DNA of 11,891 nt from an uncultured Lachnoanaerobaculum sp. (GTDB taxonomy: Bacteria; Bacillota; Clostridia; Lachnospirales; Lachnospiraceae), in contig NZ_CALLVU010000010.1 of assembly GCF_938015485.1 (NCBI RefSeq), forward strand, positions 1 through 11,891. The letters run 5' to 3'. Positions 1 to 6,614 of the stretch are shown here, piece after piece. Every line of letters begins with the position of its first letter. Positions within the stretch are counted from its first letter, which is position 1. The notes under the pieces are model-generated. The model was not told the DNA's origin and did not search any database. It was given only the letters and a program-made list of their open reading frames with translations. A program made the position numbers and the translations under genes.

Positions 1-2
1 AG

Positions 3-1061
3 GAACTCAAGGTCGCAAGAGAAAAGTTCCAAAATAACGAAATTACAAAAGAAGAGTTAAAGAAAGTAGAAGATTACTACATTCTCGATCTCATTGCGAA
101 ACAAAAGAAAGCAGGATACCATGCAATTACAGATGGTGAATTCCGTCGTGGTTGGTGGCACTTAGATTTCTTCTGGGGATTAAATGGAATCTCTTATCAT
201 AAGTCTAGCCAGGGACTACGTTTCCACGATGAAGAAACAAAGGCTGAAACAGCTGTCGTGGTAGGGAAGATTTCTGGTGAGAACCATCCTTTTGTAGAAC
301 ATTTTAAGTTTGTAAAAGCACAGGAAGATGAAAATACAATTGCGAAACAAACGATTCCATCACCAGCACAGTTATTAATTCAATTACGCTTACCTGAGTT
401 TATTGGAGAGACAAGAAAGTTCTATCCTACAGCTGATGAATTAAAGGCTGATATTGTAAAAGCATATCAAACAGTCATTCAGGAACTATATCAAGCAGGT
501 TGTCGTAACCTGCAGTTAGATGATTGTACATGGACACTCTACGCAGACCATGCATTCTGGAAGATTTTTAACATTACAGAAGAAAGCTTACGACTTATTG
601 CGGAAGAAGAAATTGCGATTAACAATGCGGCGATTGCAAATCATCCAGAAGACATGGTTATTACAACACATGTCTGTCGTGGTAACTTCCATAGTACTTA
701 TGCAAGCGAAGGTGCCTATGATCCAATCGCACCATATCTCTTCGCAAAAGAAAATGTAGATGCTTTCTATTTAGAATATGATGATGCTCGTTCAGGTGGA
801 TTTGAACCACTGAAATATATTCCAGAAGGAAAGAAAGTAGTGCTAGGCCTTATCACAACAAAGTCTGCAGAACTTGAGGATAAGAATCGTATCATCAGAC
901 GTATTCACGATGCGGCTAGATATGTACCATTAGAGAACTTATATCTTTCTCCACAGTGTGGATTTGCGTCAACAGAAGAAGGTAATAAGTTAACTGAAGA
1001 TGAACAATGGGCAAAATTAGCTCTTGTTAAAGAGATTGCCGAAAGTGTTTGGAGTAACTAA
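3..1061 (+). CDS. MetE-like cobalamin-independent methionine synthase family protein (YxjG/YxjH type), 5' end outside window
   Basis: Single-domain relative of the C-terminal catalytic half of MetE. The family moves a methyl group to homocysteine (or a related thiol) in the cytoplasm, with a zinc-bound thiolate. The frame is open from base 3, so about 352 residues are visible; the family is about 370-375 long, so only some 20 residues are missing. The N-terminal signature TDGEFRRGWWHLDFFWGLNG lies around bases 132-192. The expected zinc ligands are all present: His and Cys in HVCRGN, a Glu in FYLEYDD, and a late Cys in SPQCGFAST. No folate-binding N-terminal MetE domain can be fused here, since the upstream part is too short in the family. 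The methyl donor of stand-alone members is often unclear. The first in-frame ATG (258) is internal, because the conserved domain is already running before it. It ends with its own terminator. Confidence 0.9.
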   Translation, partial: ELKVAREKFQNNEITKEELKKVEDYYILDLIAKQKKAGYHAITDGEFRRGWWHLDFFWGLNGISYHKSSQGLRFHDEETKAETAVVVGKISGENHPFVEHFKFVKAQEDENTIAKQTIPSPAQLLIQLRLPEFIGETRKFYPTADELKADIVKAYQTVIQELYQAGCRNLQLDDCTWTLYADHAFWKIFNITEESLRLIAEEEIAINNAAIANHPEDMVITTHVCRGNFHSTYASEGAYDPIAPYLFAKENVDAFYLEYDDARSGGFEPLKYIPEGKKVVLGLITTKSAELEDKNRIIRRIHDAARYVPLENLYLSPQCGFASTEEGNKLTEDEQWAKLALVKEIAESVWSN

Positions 1062-1081
1062 AGAATTCATGCACGCATGTT

Positions 1082-1112
1082 AAGATACTATCGAAAAGAT
1101 AGTATCTTTTTT
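1082..1112 (+). terminator. Rho-independent terminator of the MetE-like gene
   Basis: A perfect 11-bp stem (AAGATACTATC, 1082-1092, with GATAGTATCTT, 1098-1108) encloses a 5-base loop and runs into a T tract. It lies 20 bp after the stop codon. Confidence 0.9.
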
Positions 1113-1144
1113 ACGAAACATAATATTTGATAAATAGATTTGGG

Positions 1145-1172
1145 TTGACGAAAAAAATGAATAGCGTAAAAT
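1145..1172 (+). promoter_or_regulatory. Probable sigma-A promoter of queT
   Basis: TTGACG (1145-1150) and TAAAAT (1167-1172) are 16 bp apart. Transcription would begin near 1179, just before the riboswitch, so the whole aptamer would be in the leader. Confidence 0.65.
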
Positions 1173-1181
1173 AAATAACCG

Positions 1182-1231
1182 GACGTAATCCCGTCAGTAG
1201 CGGCTACCTGACGTTAAATGAAAATAAGGAG
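1182..1231 (+). promoter_or_regulatory. preQ1-I riboswitch controlling queT translation
   Basis: The aptamer has a 6-bp P1 stem (CGTCAG 1192-1197 with CTGACG 1208-1213) and the ten-base loop TAGCGGCTAC. An A-rich tail follows, TTAAATGAAAATAAGGAG (1214-1231), whose end is the ribosome binding site of queT. This is the layout of class I preQ1 aptamers: from memory, the Thermoanaerobacter tengcongensis aptamer has loop TCGCAGTAAC and tail TTAACAAAACAAGG. Because the tail contains the AAGGAG, ligand binding should fold the pseudoknot onto the Shine-Dalgarno and turn translation off. A GACG at 1182-1185 can pair with the CGTC of P1 (1192-1195), a possible competing off-ligand hairpin. The downstream gene is a preQ1-type transporter, which agrees with the call. 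Confidence 0.87.
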
Positions 1232-1242
1232 ATGATATTTTT

Positions 1243-1749
1243 ATGAACATGAAGACCTTAACTAGGGTTGGGATGATTGCGGCAATCTATACCGTCGTAT
1301 CATTAGTACTAGCACCATTTACATATGGTAATGTACAAGTAAGAATCGCAGAAGCTTTAACACTACTTCCATTAATTTACAAACCATCTATTTGGGGTGT
1401 AACACTAGGTTGTTTCCTAACAAACTTAATTGGAGCGATGTTAGGAATTAATCCAACTGGATTCTTAGATGCGATTATCGGAACAATCGCAACATTCGGT
1501 GCAGCTTACTGCACATGGGTATTAAAAGATAAGAAAGTAAATGGTATCCCAGTACTTGCCTGCTTAATGCCTGTAATCTTTAACTTCTTCTTCGTAGGTG
1601 CAGAGCTTGCATACCTATTTATGCCAAATGAAATTGTATTAGGAACATTAATCAATGGTTCGTTCGTCGCAATCGGAGAACTAATCTCGGTCATCATTGG
1701 CTACTTCTTAATCAAAGCATTAGATAAAACAAAGTTATTCGTAGAATAA
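1243..1749 (+). CDS. queT: QueT family ECF transporter substrate-binding (S) component, queuosine precursor (preQ1) uptake
   Basis: Integral membrane S-component of an energy-coupling-factor importer. It captures a queuosine precursor, probably preQ1, and works with a shared EcfA1-EcfA2-EcfT module encoded elsewhere; no ATPase or T gene is in this window. The 168-residue protein is about the usual family length and is almost wholly hydrophobic, with five or six membrane segments. The family hallmark YGNVQVRIAEALTLLP lies at residues 28-43. Further matches are GCFLTNLIGAMLG in the middle and NGSFVAIGE near the end. The ATG at 1243 follows AAGGAG at 1226-1231 with an 11-base spacer, and that site is the tail of a preQ1-I riboswitch. 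The gene is monocistronic, with a promoter and terminator of its own. Function rests on the family and the riboswitch together, which makes it firm. Confidence 0.92.
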   Translation: MNMKTLTRVGMIAAIYTVVSLVLAPFTYGNVQVRIAEALTLLPLIYKPSIWGVTLGCFLTNLIGAMLGINPTGFLDAIIGTIATFGAAYCTWVLKDKKVNGIPVLACLMPVIFNFFFVGAELAYLFMPNEIVLGTLINGSFVAIGELISVIIGYFLIKALDKTKLFVE

Positions 1750-1755
1750 ACATTA

Positions 1756-1785
1756 AAAAAATCCCATTGCCGTACGGGATTTTTT
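1756..1785 (+). terminator. Rho-independent terminator of queT
   Basis: AAAAAATCCC (1756-1765) pairs with GGGATTTTTT (1776-1785) around a 10-base loop. The T run forms part of the stem. The stem is A-flanked, so it may also stop transcripts from the other strand. Confidence 0.85.
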
Positions 1786-1790
1786 CTGTT

Positions 1791-1846
1791 ATATATTTTC
1801 TTTTGTGCTAATATAGAAACTGTAGTTAGTACAAAAGAAAATATAT
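1791..1846. promoter_or_regulatory. Large inverted repeat upstream of abiEi, probable AbiEi operator
   Basis: The left arm (1791-1811, beginning ATATATTTTCTTTTGT) and right arm (1826-1846) are reverse complements over 21 bp with one mismatch. The outer 16 bp are perfect and the spacer is 14 bp. The right arm runs into the ATG of abiEi at 1845. A TAATAT at 1809-1814 could be a -10 box inside the repeat. AbiEi antitoxins of known AbiE systems repress their own operon by binding inverted repeats in the promoter; that this repeat does so here is inferred from position and symmetry. Confidence 0.65.
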
Positions 1847-2417
1847 GAATCCAAAAATTGAAAAATCAAAAATTATACATATCAAATCTCTACAAAAACA
1901 AGGTATTACAAGATACGAACTGTATAGATTTATTGAGCAGAATCAGTACGAAAAAGTTGACCATGGTATTTATGTACTTCCGAATATTTGGATAGATGAA
2001 AGAGTTATTCTAAGTATAAAATATCCACAAGCTGTTTTTTCTCATGATGAAGCACTGTATTTTCATGGACTAATTGATAGAGAACCAAATCGACATACCA
2101 TCACAATCTATTCAGGATACGGTGTATCGAAATTAAATCAATCTGGTGTAAAAGTATTTACAGTAAGTAAAGAATTACTTGAAGTTGGAAGAGAATATAT
2201 AAAAACAGATACTGAAATGCAAATACCTATCTATAATCTAGAACGTACAATCTGCGATTTAATACGCTCACGAAAAAAAATTGAAATACAGGATTTTAAA
2301 ACTGCTCTTAAGATGTATATTCAAAGAAATGATAAAGATTTAAATCGACTTATGGAGTATGCGAAATTATTCCATGTAGATCAGTTGGTGAGAGGGTATT
2401 TGGAGGTGATGTTGTAA
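1845..2417 (+). CDS. abiEi: AbiEi-type antitoxin and autorepressor of a type IV toxin-antitoxin system
   Basis: Antitoxin partner of the nucleotidyltransferase toxin encoded directly downstream. In type IV systems the antitoxin counteracts the toxin without binding it, and its N-terminal winged helix represses the operon. The 190-residue protein begins with a helix-turn-helix-like region (residues about 10-45, ending in the family-typical GIYVLP). The core follows with the pattern FSHDEALYFHGL (about residues 66-77) and the NLERTICDLIRS motif (about 130-141), which is diagnostic of AbiEi. The ATG at 1845 lies in the right arm of a long inverted repeat and has no clear Shine-Dalgarno, so initiation may be weak or nearly leaderless. 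The N terminus is shorter than in many relatives. The base composition is low in GC, and the pair sits between two housekeeping transcription units, suggesting acquisition by transfer. Confidence 0.87.
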   Translation: MNPKIEKSKIIHIKSLQKQGITRYELYRFIEQNQYEKVDHGIYVLPNIWIDERVILSIKYPQAVFSHDEALYFHGLIDREPNRHTITIYSGYGVSKLNQSGVKVFTVSKELLEVGREYIKTDTEMQIPIYNLERTICDLIRSRKKIEIQDFKTALKMYIQRNDKDLNRLMEYAKLFHVDQLVRGYLEVML

Positions 2418-2419
2418 TT

Positions 2420-3259
2420 GTGTTTACTGCTGCACAGTTAAAAGGAAAAATAAAATATTTTGCGAAACAAAAGAATCTAGATGCACGAATATTATTAAGA
2501 ATTTATATGATGGAGCGCTTTTTAGAGAGAATTACAAATTCTAATTATGTAGATAAAATTGTAATTAAGGGAGGTGTATTAATTACCTCAATGATAGGGA
2601 TTTCTTTACGGTCGACAATGGATATAGATACTTCAATTCAAGAATTTAAGTTATCCAAACGAAATGTACAGGCCATGATTCAAGAAATAATCAATATTGA
2701 TATTTCAGATGGAGTAATATTTCAAATAAGAGAATTCTCTGAAATTATGGATAATATGGAGTATCCTGGTTTACGTGTCTCGATTGATGCAATAATTGAT
2801 GAAATGAAGGTACCTTTTAAAGTGGATTTATCAACTGGTGATGCAATTACACCAAGTGCAATAGAATATAAATACAGGTTAATGTTTGAGGATAGAACAA
2901 TTCTGTTGAAATCCTATAATATTGAAACAATTCTTGCGGAAAAGTTACAAACTATTTTATCCAGAGGAATCTTAAACACACGGATGAGAGATTTTTATGA
3001 TATACATGTATTAATGTCTATATATAAAGATGATATTGATAAAGATATTATGAAAAAATCTTTTTTCAGAACTTGTAGTAATAGAAAAACATTCTATATG
3101 ATGGAAAGCGGTAATCTTATCATAGATAAAATTGTTAGAGAAAAATATTTAAAAAATTTATGGGTTTTATATCAAAAAAAATATGAATATGCACAGCCTA
3201 TTGATTATGAAACGGTGATGTATAGTATATTGGTGTTATTTAAGATAGTAGAATTATAA
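2420..3259 (+). CDS. abiEii: AbiEii-type nucleotidyltransferase toxin
   Basis: Toxin of the AbiE abortive-infection system, a DNA polymerase beta-like nucleotidyltransferase. Known relatives need GTP, or act on tRNA in related MenT toxins; the target here is not known. In the 279 residues, motif I is KGGVLI (50-55) followed by RSTMDID (64-70) with the paired Asp 68 and Asp 70. A later Asp lies in KVDLSTGD (134-141). The conserved NIETILAEKLQ (167-177) and RMRDFYDIH (188-196) complete the set, so all catalytic motifs look intact. The start is GTG at 2420, preceded by a near-ideal GGAGGTGAT (2402-2410) that lies inside the end of abiEi. The next in-frame ATG (2507) would cut off conserved residues. 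The 2-bp gap to abiEi implies translational coupling. A short terminator follows. Confidence 0.88.
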   Translation: MFTAAQLKGKIKYFAKQKNLDARILLRIYMMERFLERITNSNYVDKIVIKGGVLITSMIGISLRSTMDIDTSIQEFKLSKRNVQAMIQEIINIDISDGVIFQIREFSEIMDNMEYPGLRVSIDAIIDEMKVPFKVDLSTGDAITPSAIEYKYRLMFEDRTILLKSYNIETILAEKLQTILSRGILNTRMRDFYDIHVLMSIYKDDIDKDIMKKSFFRTCSNRKTFYMMESGNLIIDKIVREKYLKNLWVLYQKKYEYAQPIDYETVMYSILVLFKIVEL

Positions 3260-3286
3260 CAATTTATAAACCTGCTGTTATAAGCT

Positions 3287-3306
3287 GAGGCTATATGCCT
3301 CTTTTT
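3287..3306 (+). terminator. Probable weak terminator after abiEii
   Basis: GAGGC (3287-3291) pairs with GCCTC (3297-3301) across a 5-base loop, followed by a short T run. The stem is only 5 bp, so termination may be partial. Confidence 0.6.
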
Positions 3307-3366
3307 ATATCTCAGTAAAAAATTTTATGAATGAAATATTTATAAATATGGATTGATTAATTGGGT

Positions 3367-3401
3367 TATAATAGGCGCATTCAATTTTAAATAAGGGGGG
3401 G
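3367..3401 (+). promoter_or_regulatory. azlCD -10 box and G-rich ribosome binding site
   Basis: A consensus TATAAT is at 3367-3372, but no convincing -35 hexamer lies at the right distance, so an activator may be needed. The ribosome site is AA followed by seven G (3395-3401), 7 bases before the azlC ATG. Confidence 0.5.
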
Positions 3402-3408
3402 TACTTCC

Positions 3409-4104
3409 ATGAAACTGAAAGCATTCAAAGCCGCATTTCCATACACATTACCGATTCTTACAGGCTTTGTATTCTTGGGATTTGCATATGGAATCTATAT
3501 GAATGAGAATGGATTTTCATTTGTATATCCGATGTTAACAAGTCTTTTGGTGTATGGGGGTTCTTTGGAGTTTGTGACGGTTGAAATGTTACTGAGTCCG
3601 TTTGAGCCAATGCAAGTACTAATCATGACACTTTTAATTCAGGCAAGACATATCTTTTATGGTATTTCTATGTTGGAACGTTATAAGGGTATGGGTTGGA
3701 AGAAATACTATTTGATTTTTGGGATGTGTGATGAATCTTTTTCCATCAACTATACAGCGAATATCCCTGAGGATGTTGATAAAGGATGGTTTATGTTTTT
3801 TGTTACATTGCTAAATCAGTTCTATTGGTGTATCAGTGCGACTCTTGGTTGTCTTCTTGGATCAGTTCTAAATTTTAATACGAAGGGAGTTAGTTTTGTG
3901 ATGACTGCAATGTTTGTTGTAATCTTCTTAGAACAATGGTTAAAAGAAGAACATCATATCGCTTCCTTAATTGGTATTGTAGCGTCAGTGATCTGCCTCA
4001 TTATATTTGGCTCAAATTCCTTTATGATACCTACGATGGCAGTCATCGCTATCACGCTAACGCTATCAAAAAGAAGAATGGAATCATTGGAGGTGCAGAA
4101 ATGA
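3409..4104 (+). CDS. azlC: AzlC family branched-chain amino acid exporter, large subunit
   Basis: Large membrane subunit of the two-part AzlCD exporter. The pair exports branched-chain amino acids and toxic analogues such as azaleucine; BrnFE is the related system in Corynebacterium. The 231-residue protein has several membrane segments and the family blocks FLGFAYGIYM (near 22-31), SLLVYGGSLEFV (near 45-56), QARHIFYGISML (near 77-88), GMCDESFSINY (near 104-114), and SFVMTAMFVVIFLEQW (near 161-176). Length and motifs are complete. The ATG at 3409 follows an AAGGGGGGG ribosome site. The stop overlaps the azlD start by 4 bp (ATGA), typical of translational coupling of the two subunits. No leucine-responsive operator can be recognised in the leader. 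Confidence 0.9.
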   Translation: MKLKAFKAAFPYTLPILTGFVFLGFAYGIYMNENGFSFVYPMLTSLLVYGGSLEFVTVEMLLSPFEPMQVLIMTLLIQARHIFYGISMLERYKGMGWKKYYLIFGMCDESFSINYTANIPEDVDKGWFMFFVTLLNQFYWCISATLGCLLGSVLNFNTKGVSFVMTAMFVVIFLEQWLKEEHHIASLIGIVASVICLIIFGSNSFMIPTMAVIAITLTLSKRRMESLEVQK

Positions 4105-4427
4105 TAATCGCACAGCAGATTATAACAATTGCTCTATGTATATTTGGCACAATGTTAACGAGGTTTTTGCCATTTATCATTTTTAGTGAAAAGAGAAAAA
4201 CACCTGATTTTGTGAATTATGTTGGTAGATATCTTCCGCCCGCTGTATTTGGGATGTTAGTCATATACTGTCTAAAAGATGTTCAGTTCTTGCGGGGAAA
4301 TTATGGAATTCCGGAAATAATTTCTATTTTAGTTACTACTATTCTTCATGTATGGAAACGTAATATGTTAATTTCAATTGCGAGTGGCACAATTTGTTAT
4401 ATGGTGTTGATTCAACTTATATTTTAA
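4101..4427 (+). CDS. azlD: AzlD family branched-chain amino acid exporter, small subunit
   Basis: Small partner of AzlC, a 108-residue protein with about four membrane segments. The family signature TRFLPFIIFSEKRKTPDFVN lies near residues 16-35, followed by RYLPPAVFGMLVIYCLKD (near 39-56) and a C-terminal hydrophobic pair of segments. An open frame extends back to 3936, but the right start is the ATG at 4101. It overlaps the azlC stop by 4 bp and sits 7 bases after GGAGG (4089-4093), and the resulting length is normal for AzlD. The upstream extension would only be an out-of-frame reading of azlC. No other gene is in this operon. A hairpin at 4433-4466 separates it from the convergent gene. 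Confidence 0.9.
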   Translation: MIIAQQIITIALCIFGTMLTRFLPFIIFSEKRKTPDFVNYVGRYLPPAVFGMLVIYCLKDVQFLRGNYGIPEIISILVTTILHVWKRNMLISIASGTICYMVLIQLIF

Positions 4428-4429
4428 TG

Positions 4430-4466
4430 AAAAAAGGTAAGCGTATTTGTCGTTGCACTTACCTTT
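4430..4466 (-). terminator. Terminator of the convergent VanY-like gene, perhaps bidirectional
   Basis: A 9-bp stem (AAAGGTAAG 4433-4441 with CTTACCTTT 4458-4466) encloses a 16-base loop. Read on the minus strand it ends in a run of six T, as expected for the gene at 4485-5273. On the plus strand only three T follow, so termination of azlCD would be weaker. Confidence 0.75.
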
Positions 4467-4484
4467 CAAATTGATTTCTATAAA

Positions 4485-5273
4485 TTAAGAACTAGTCTTT
4501 TCGTAGTCGCCACCTGTTAGACCAAAGAATTCTTCGAATGTTGTATCATCTCCAGCATCGTGAATCTGTTCTGCTATATCTTTTCCAACATAACGATAAT
4601 GCCATGGCATAAAGGTATAACCAGTAATGGATCCTTTGTTTTCTGGGTAGCGTAAGATGAAGCCGTATTTATAGGCGTTCTCTTGGAGCCACTTATATTC
4701 ATCTGATTTCGCAAAACTGTTATTAAAATCAGTAGTTGTATCTGCGCCAAGTATCGCAACTGCGAGACCAGTTTGCAGTTCAGAATATCCAGCCTTCGCA
4801 GTTGTTTTATTCGTACTAGTCTCACCAATACGATCAACACTTGCTTGGTATAACTGCCCTTGGTAGGAACCGGAACGGAAGCCATTTCCTAAGCGTAGTT
4901 TAATACCATCTTCTTTAGCGGCGTTGAATAATTCTTCAATAGCTTTCGCAGCCTCTTTGCGTAGAGTCCACTCGGTGCCATTTGTACTAACGTTTGCTGT
5001 TGTTAGGTCAGATGGAACATAGGTTTCTTCTAACTTATGCTTTTTGTTTACAAGAAGTAGGATACTGTTTGTATCGCTGAAGCGTGTATCCGTTTCAGGG
5101 TCAACTTCAGGCTTAGGCGTTTCCTTTTTCTCTTCTTCTTTTTTATCTTCTGTTGTAGTAACGACTGGCTCTTTTTCTGGATTCAAGAAATCATTTTTGA
5201 TTAAAGTACTACCGATTAAAGTAGCGATAATCAGAAACATGAGCAGTGCTGCTACAGCTAGCTTCTTTGTCAT
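4485..5273 (-). CDS. VanY/M15B-family D,D-carboxypeptidase-like protein, membrane anchored, probably catalytically dead
   Basis: The 262-residue protein has an N-terminal membrane segment (residues about 5-25), then a Lys/Glu/Thr/Pro-rich linker (about 30-62). The VanY-type domain of D-Ala-D-Ala carboxypeptidases, which act on peptidoglycan stems outside the membrane, follows. The fold signature is clear: NGFRSGSYQGQLY (130-142), GYSELQTGLAVAI (162-174), WLQENAYKYGFILRYP (195-210) and GYTFMPWHYRYVG (218-230). Yet active members read SxHxxGxAxD and ExPWH or EPWH. Here the zinc His is Leu166, the zinc Asp is Ala173 and the catalytic Glu is Met222; only His225 is kept. The frame is intact, which argues for a conserved non-catalytic protein, perhaps a peptidoglycan-binding or regulatory paralogue. 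The start is supported by AGAGGTG 6 bases upstream on the minus strand. Confidence 0.8.
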   Translation of the reverse strand: MTKKLAVAALLMFLIIATLIGSTLIKNDFLNPEKEPVVTTTEDKKEEEKKETPKPEVDPETDTRFSDTNSILLLVNKKHKLEETYVPSDLTTANVSTNGTEWTLRKEAAKAIEELFNAAKEDGIKLRLGNGFRSGSYQGQLYQASVDRIGETSTNKTTAKAGYSELQTGLAVAILGADTTTDFNNSFAKSDEYKWLQENAYKYGFILRYPENKGSITGYTFMPWHYRYVGKDIAEQIHDAGDDTTFEEFFGLTGGDYEKTSS

Positions 5274-5440
5274 ATAACACCTCTTACTTTAAAATGTTAC
5301 CATATATCGCGTAATTAGGCATTAATTCTGAAACTTTTGGGATGGTATGTATGCTGAACTTCTGGAAAACTTCTGAAAAAGAAACCCACGAAAGCGAGAT
5401 AAGAAAGACAAATCCCAGTTTGCAGAGGAAATTAAACTAA
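5274..5440. other. Intergenic stretch with no recognised gene
   Basis: This is the first part of a gap of about 440 bp between the VanY-like gene and the cargo regulator. It contains the minus-strand ribosome site of the VanY-like gene (CACCTC at 5278-5283, read as GAGGTG). The sequence AACTTCTG occurs twice 11 bp apart (5357-5364 and 5368-5375). No promoter with two good hexamers and no open frame of note is visible. Confidence 0.5.
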
Positions 5441-5544
5441 ATTAAATATTGAAGATATAAGGCGACAGCAGTTCAATCGTCTATCTAGCGTCTTTTTCTT
5501 GCCAATTTTTAAAGAAGAGAAGAAACCATAGACTTTGAATGATT
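5441..5544 (+). repeat. Degenerate copy of the ICE repA leader
   Basis: This stretch aligns along its whole length, with small gaps, to 8748-8848, the leader and start of repA. Shared pieces include ATTxAATAT, GATATxAGGCGAxAG, the CGTCTTTT-CTT run, AAAxGAGAxGA, ATAGA and GAATxxGATT. The hairpin arms are no longer complementary through the middle, the -35 box, ribosome site and GTG are lost, and no repA reading frame follows. It is read as a relic of a related element or of a duplication at the junction. Aligned by eye. Confidence 0.55.
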
Positions 5545-5659
5545 CTATAAAAGTGAAACAGAGAGATATAATTTTTGAAGTAAATTTTAGGTGCACATTT
5601 TTATTATGCTAAACGAGAGATAAGTAGTATCAGCAGAATTTGGGAAACATTCTATACTA

Positions 5660-5691
5660 TGACAACTGCTGTCAAGCTATTGCATTATAAT
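5660..5691 (+). promoter_or_regulatory. Promoter and inverted-repeat operator of the WYL regulator gene
   Basis: TGACA (5660-5664), ACTGC, TGTCA (5670-5674) form a perfect inverted repeat in the -35 region, followed 11 bp later by a consensus TATAAT (5686-5691). No good -35 hexamer lies 16-18 bp upstream of the -10. The same arrangement occurs before the next gene (6612-6644), pointing to one shared regulator, probably the WYL protein itself. Confidence 0.65.
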
Positions 5692-5714
5692 CAATAATAG
5701 GAGATGTTAAAATC

Positions 5715-6614
5715 ATGAAAGATAATAGACTATTTAGGATATTATATTACATTTTAGAAAATGGAAAAGTTACGGCTAATGAGCTTGCGGATAAATTTGA
5801 GGTATCAGCCAGGACGATATATCGAGATATTGACTCTATTAGCAGTGTGGGTATTCCCATCTATGCGTTGCAAGGAAAGGGTGGTGGAATAGAAATTGCT
5901 GAAGATTTTATTCTTAGTAAATTACTACTGTCTGAAAACGAGAAACAGCAAATTATGTCAGCTCTTCAAGGATTGGATAATACAACAAAACAACATGAGA
6001 ATGAGCTTCTAACAAAACTTTCTGCACTCTTTAAAATGAAAAATACCAATTGGATAGAAGTTGATTTTAATAATTGGCAAAACAATAAGATGTATGAAAG
6101 AACATTTAATGGTATTAAGTCTGCAATTTTAAGTAAGAACATTGTTTCATTCACATATTTTAGCAGCAATAAAGAAGAAACAAACAGAATCGTTAAACCT
6201 GTGAGATTACTTTTCAAGAGTCAGGATTGGTATCTATATGCCTTCTGTTTACTTAGAAATGATTTTAGATATTTCAAATTGTCTCGAATAAAGAATTTAG
6301 ACATCCATACCGAAAAGTTTGATGACAGCTTTGAAGATGCAATACTCAAGAAAGAAATGCCACATGAGAACACAGTGCATATAAAAGTTAAGTTTGATCG
6401 TAAAGTTGCTTTTCGAGTATATGATGAGATAAACGGAGAAATCATAGAAGACGATGAGGGAAATTTATATGCTGAAATAGAAATGTCGAATGACTATAAC
6501 CTATATAATTATATTTTTTCTTTTGGAGATGGAGCAGAAGTATTAGAGCCAAAGGAGATACGAATGCAGATTAAAGAAATGATAAATAAAATGGCAGAAA
6601 AATATATAACATGA
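5715..6614 (+). CDS. YafY/YobV-like transcriptional regulator: DeoR-type HTH plus WYL domain
   Basis: Cytoplasmic DNA-binding regulator of 299 residues. Residues 1-55 form the winged HTH (MKDNRLFRILYYILENGKVT, then ADKFEVSARTIYRDIDSIS and a GGGIEI wing). The WYL domain is in the middle, with KPVRLLFKSQDWYLYAFCLL at 161-180 and FRYFKLSRIKNL (184-195). A C-terminal WCX-like extension follows. WYL domains sense nucleic acids or small ligands in other bacteria, for instance PafBC in the DNA-damage response, and such proteins may activate or repress. The gene heads the cargo module, is preceded by AGGAG (5699-5703), and its stop codon TGA is the first three bases of the second operator. The matching inverted repeats before this gene and the next one suggest it controls both itself and the three-gene operon. 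Confidence 0.88.
   Translation: MKDNRLFRILYYILENGKVTANELADKFEVSARTIYRDIDSISSVGIPIYALQGKGGGIEIAEDFILSKLLLSENEKQQIMSALQGLDNTTKQHENELLTKLSALFKMKNTNWIEVDFNNWQNNKMYERTFNGIKSAILSKNIVSFTYFSSNKEETNRIVKPVRLLFKSQDWYLYAFCLLRNDFRYFKLSRIKNLDIHTEKFDDSFEDAILKKEMPHENTVHIKVKFDRKVAFRVYDEINGEIIEDDEGNLYAEIEMSNDYNLYNYIFSFGDGAEVLEPKEIRMQIKEMINKMAEKYIT

Noticed and set aside
3936..4100. N-terminal extension of azlD back to 3936
   Set aside because: This is azlC read in another frame. The ATG at 4101 has a ribosome site and gives the normal length for the family.
4574..4885. Minus-strand open frame of 103 residues within the VanY-like gene
   Set aside because: It is an out-of-frame shadow of a well-supported gene with no ribosome site or known motif.
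5044..5277. Plus-strand open frame opposite the VanY-like gene
   Set aside because: It is Ser/Val-rich antisense of the Lys/Glu/Thr linker and membrane segment, with no sign of being a gene.
5357..5375. AACTTCTG twice, 11 bp apart, as integrase arm sites marking the left end of the element
   Set aside because: Two 8-bp copies in AT-rich DNA are weak evidence, and no matching attachment core or right end is in the window.
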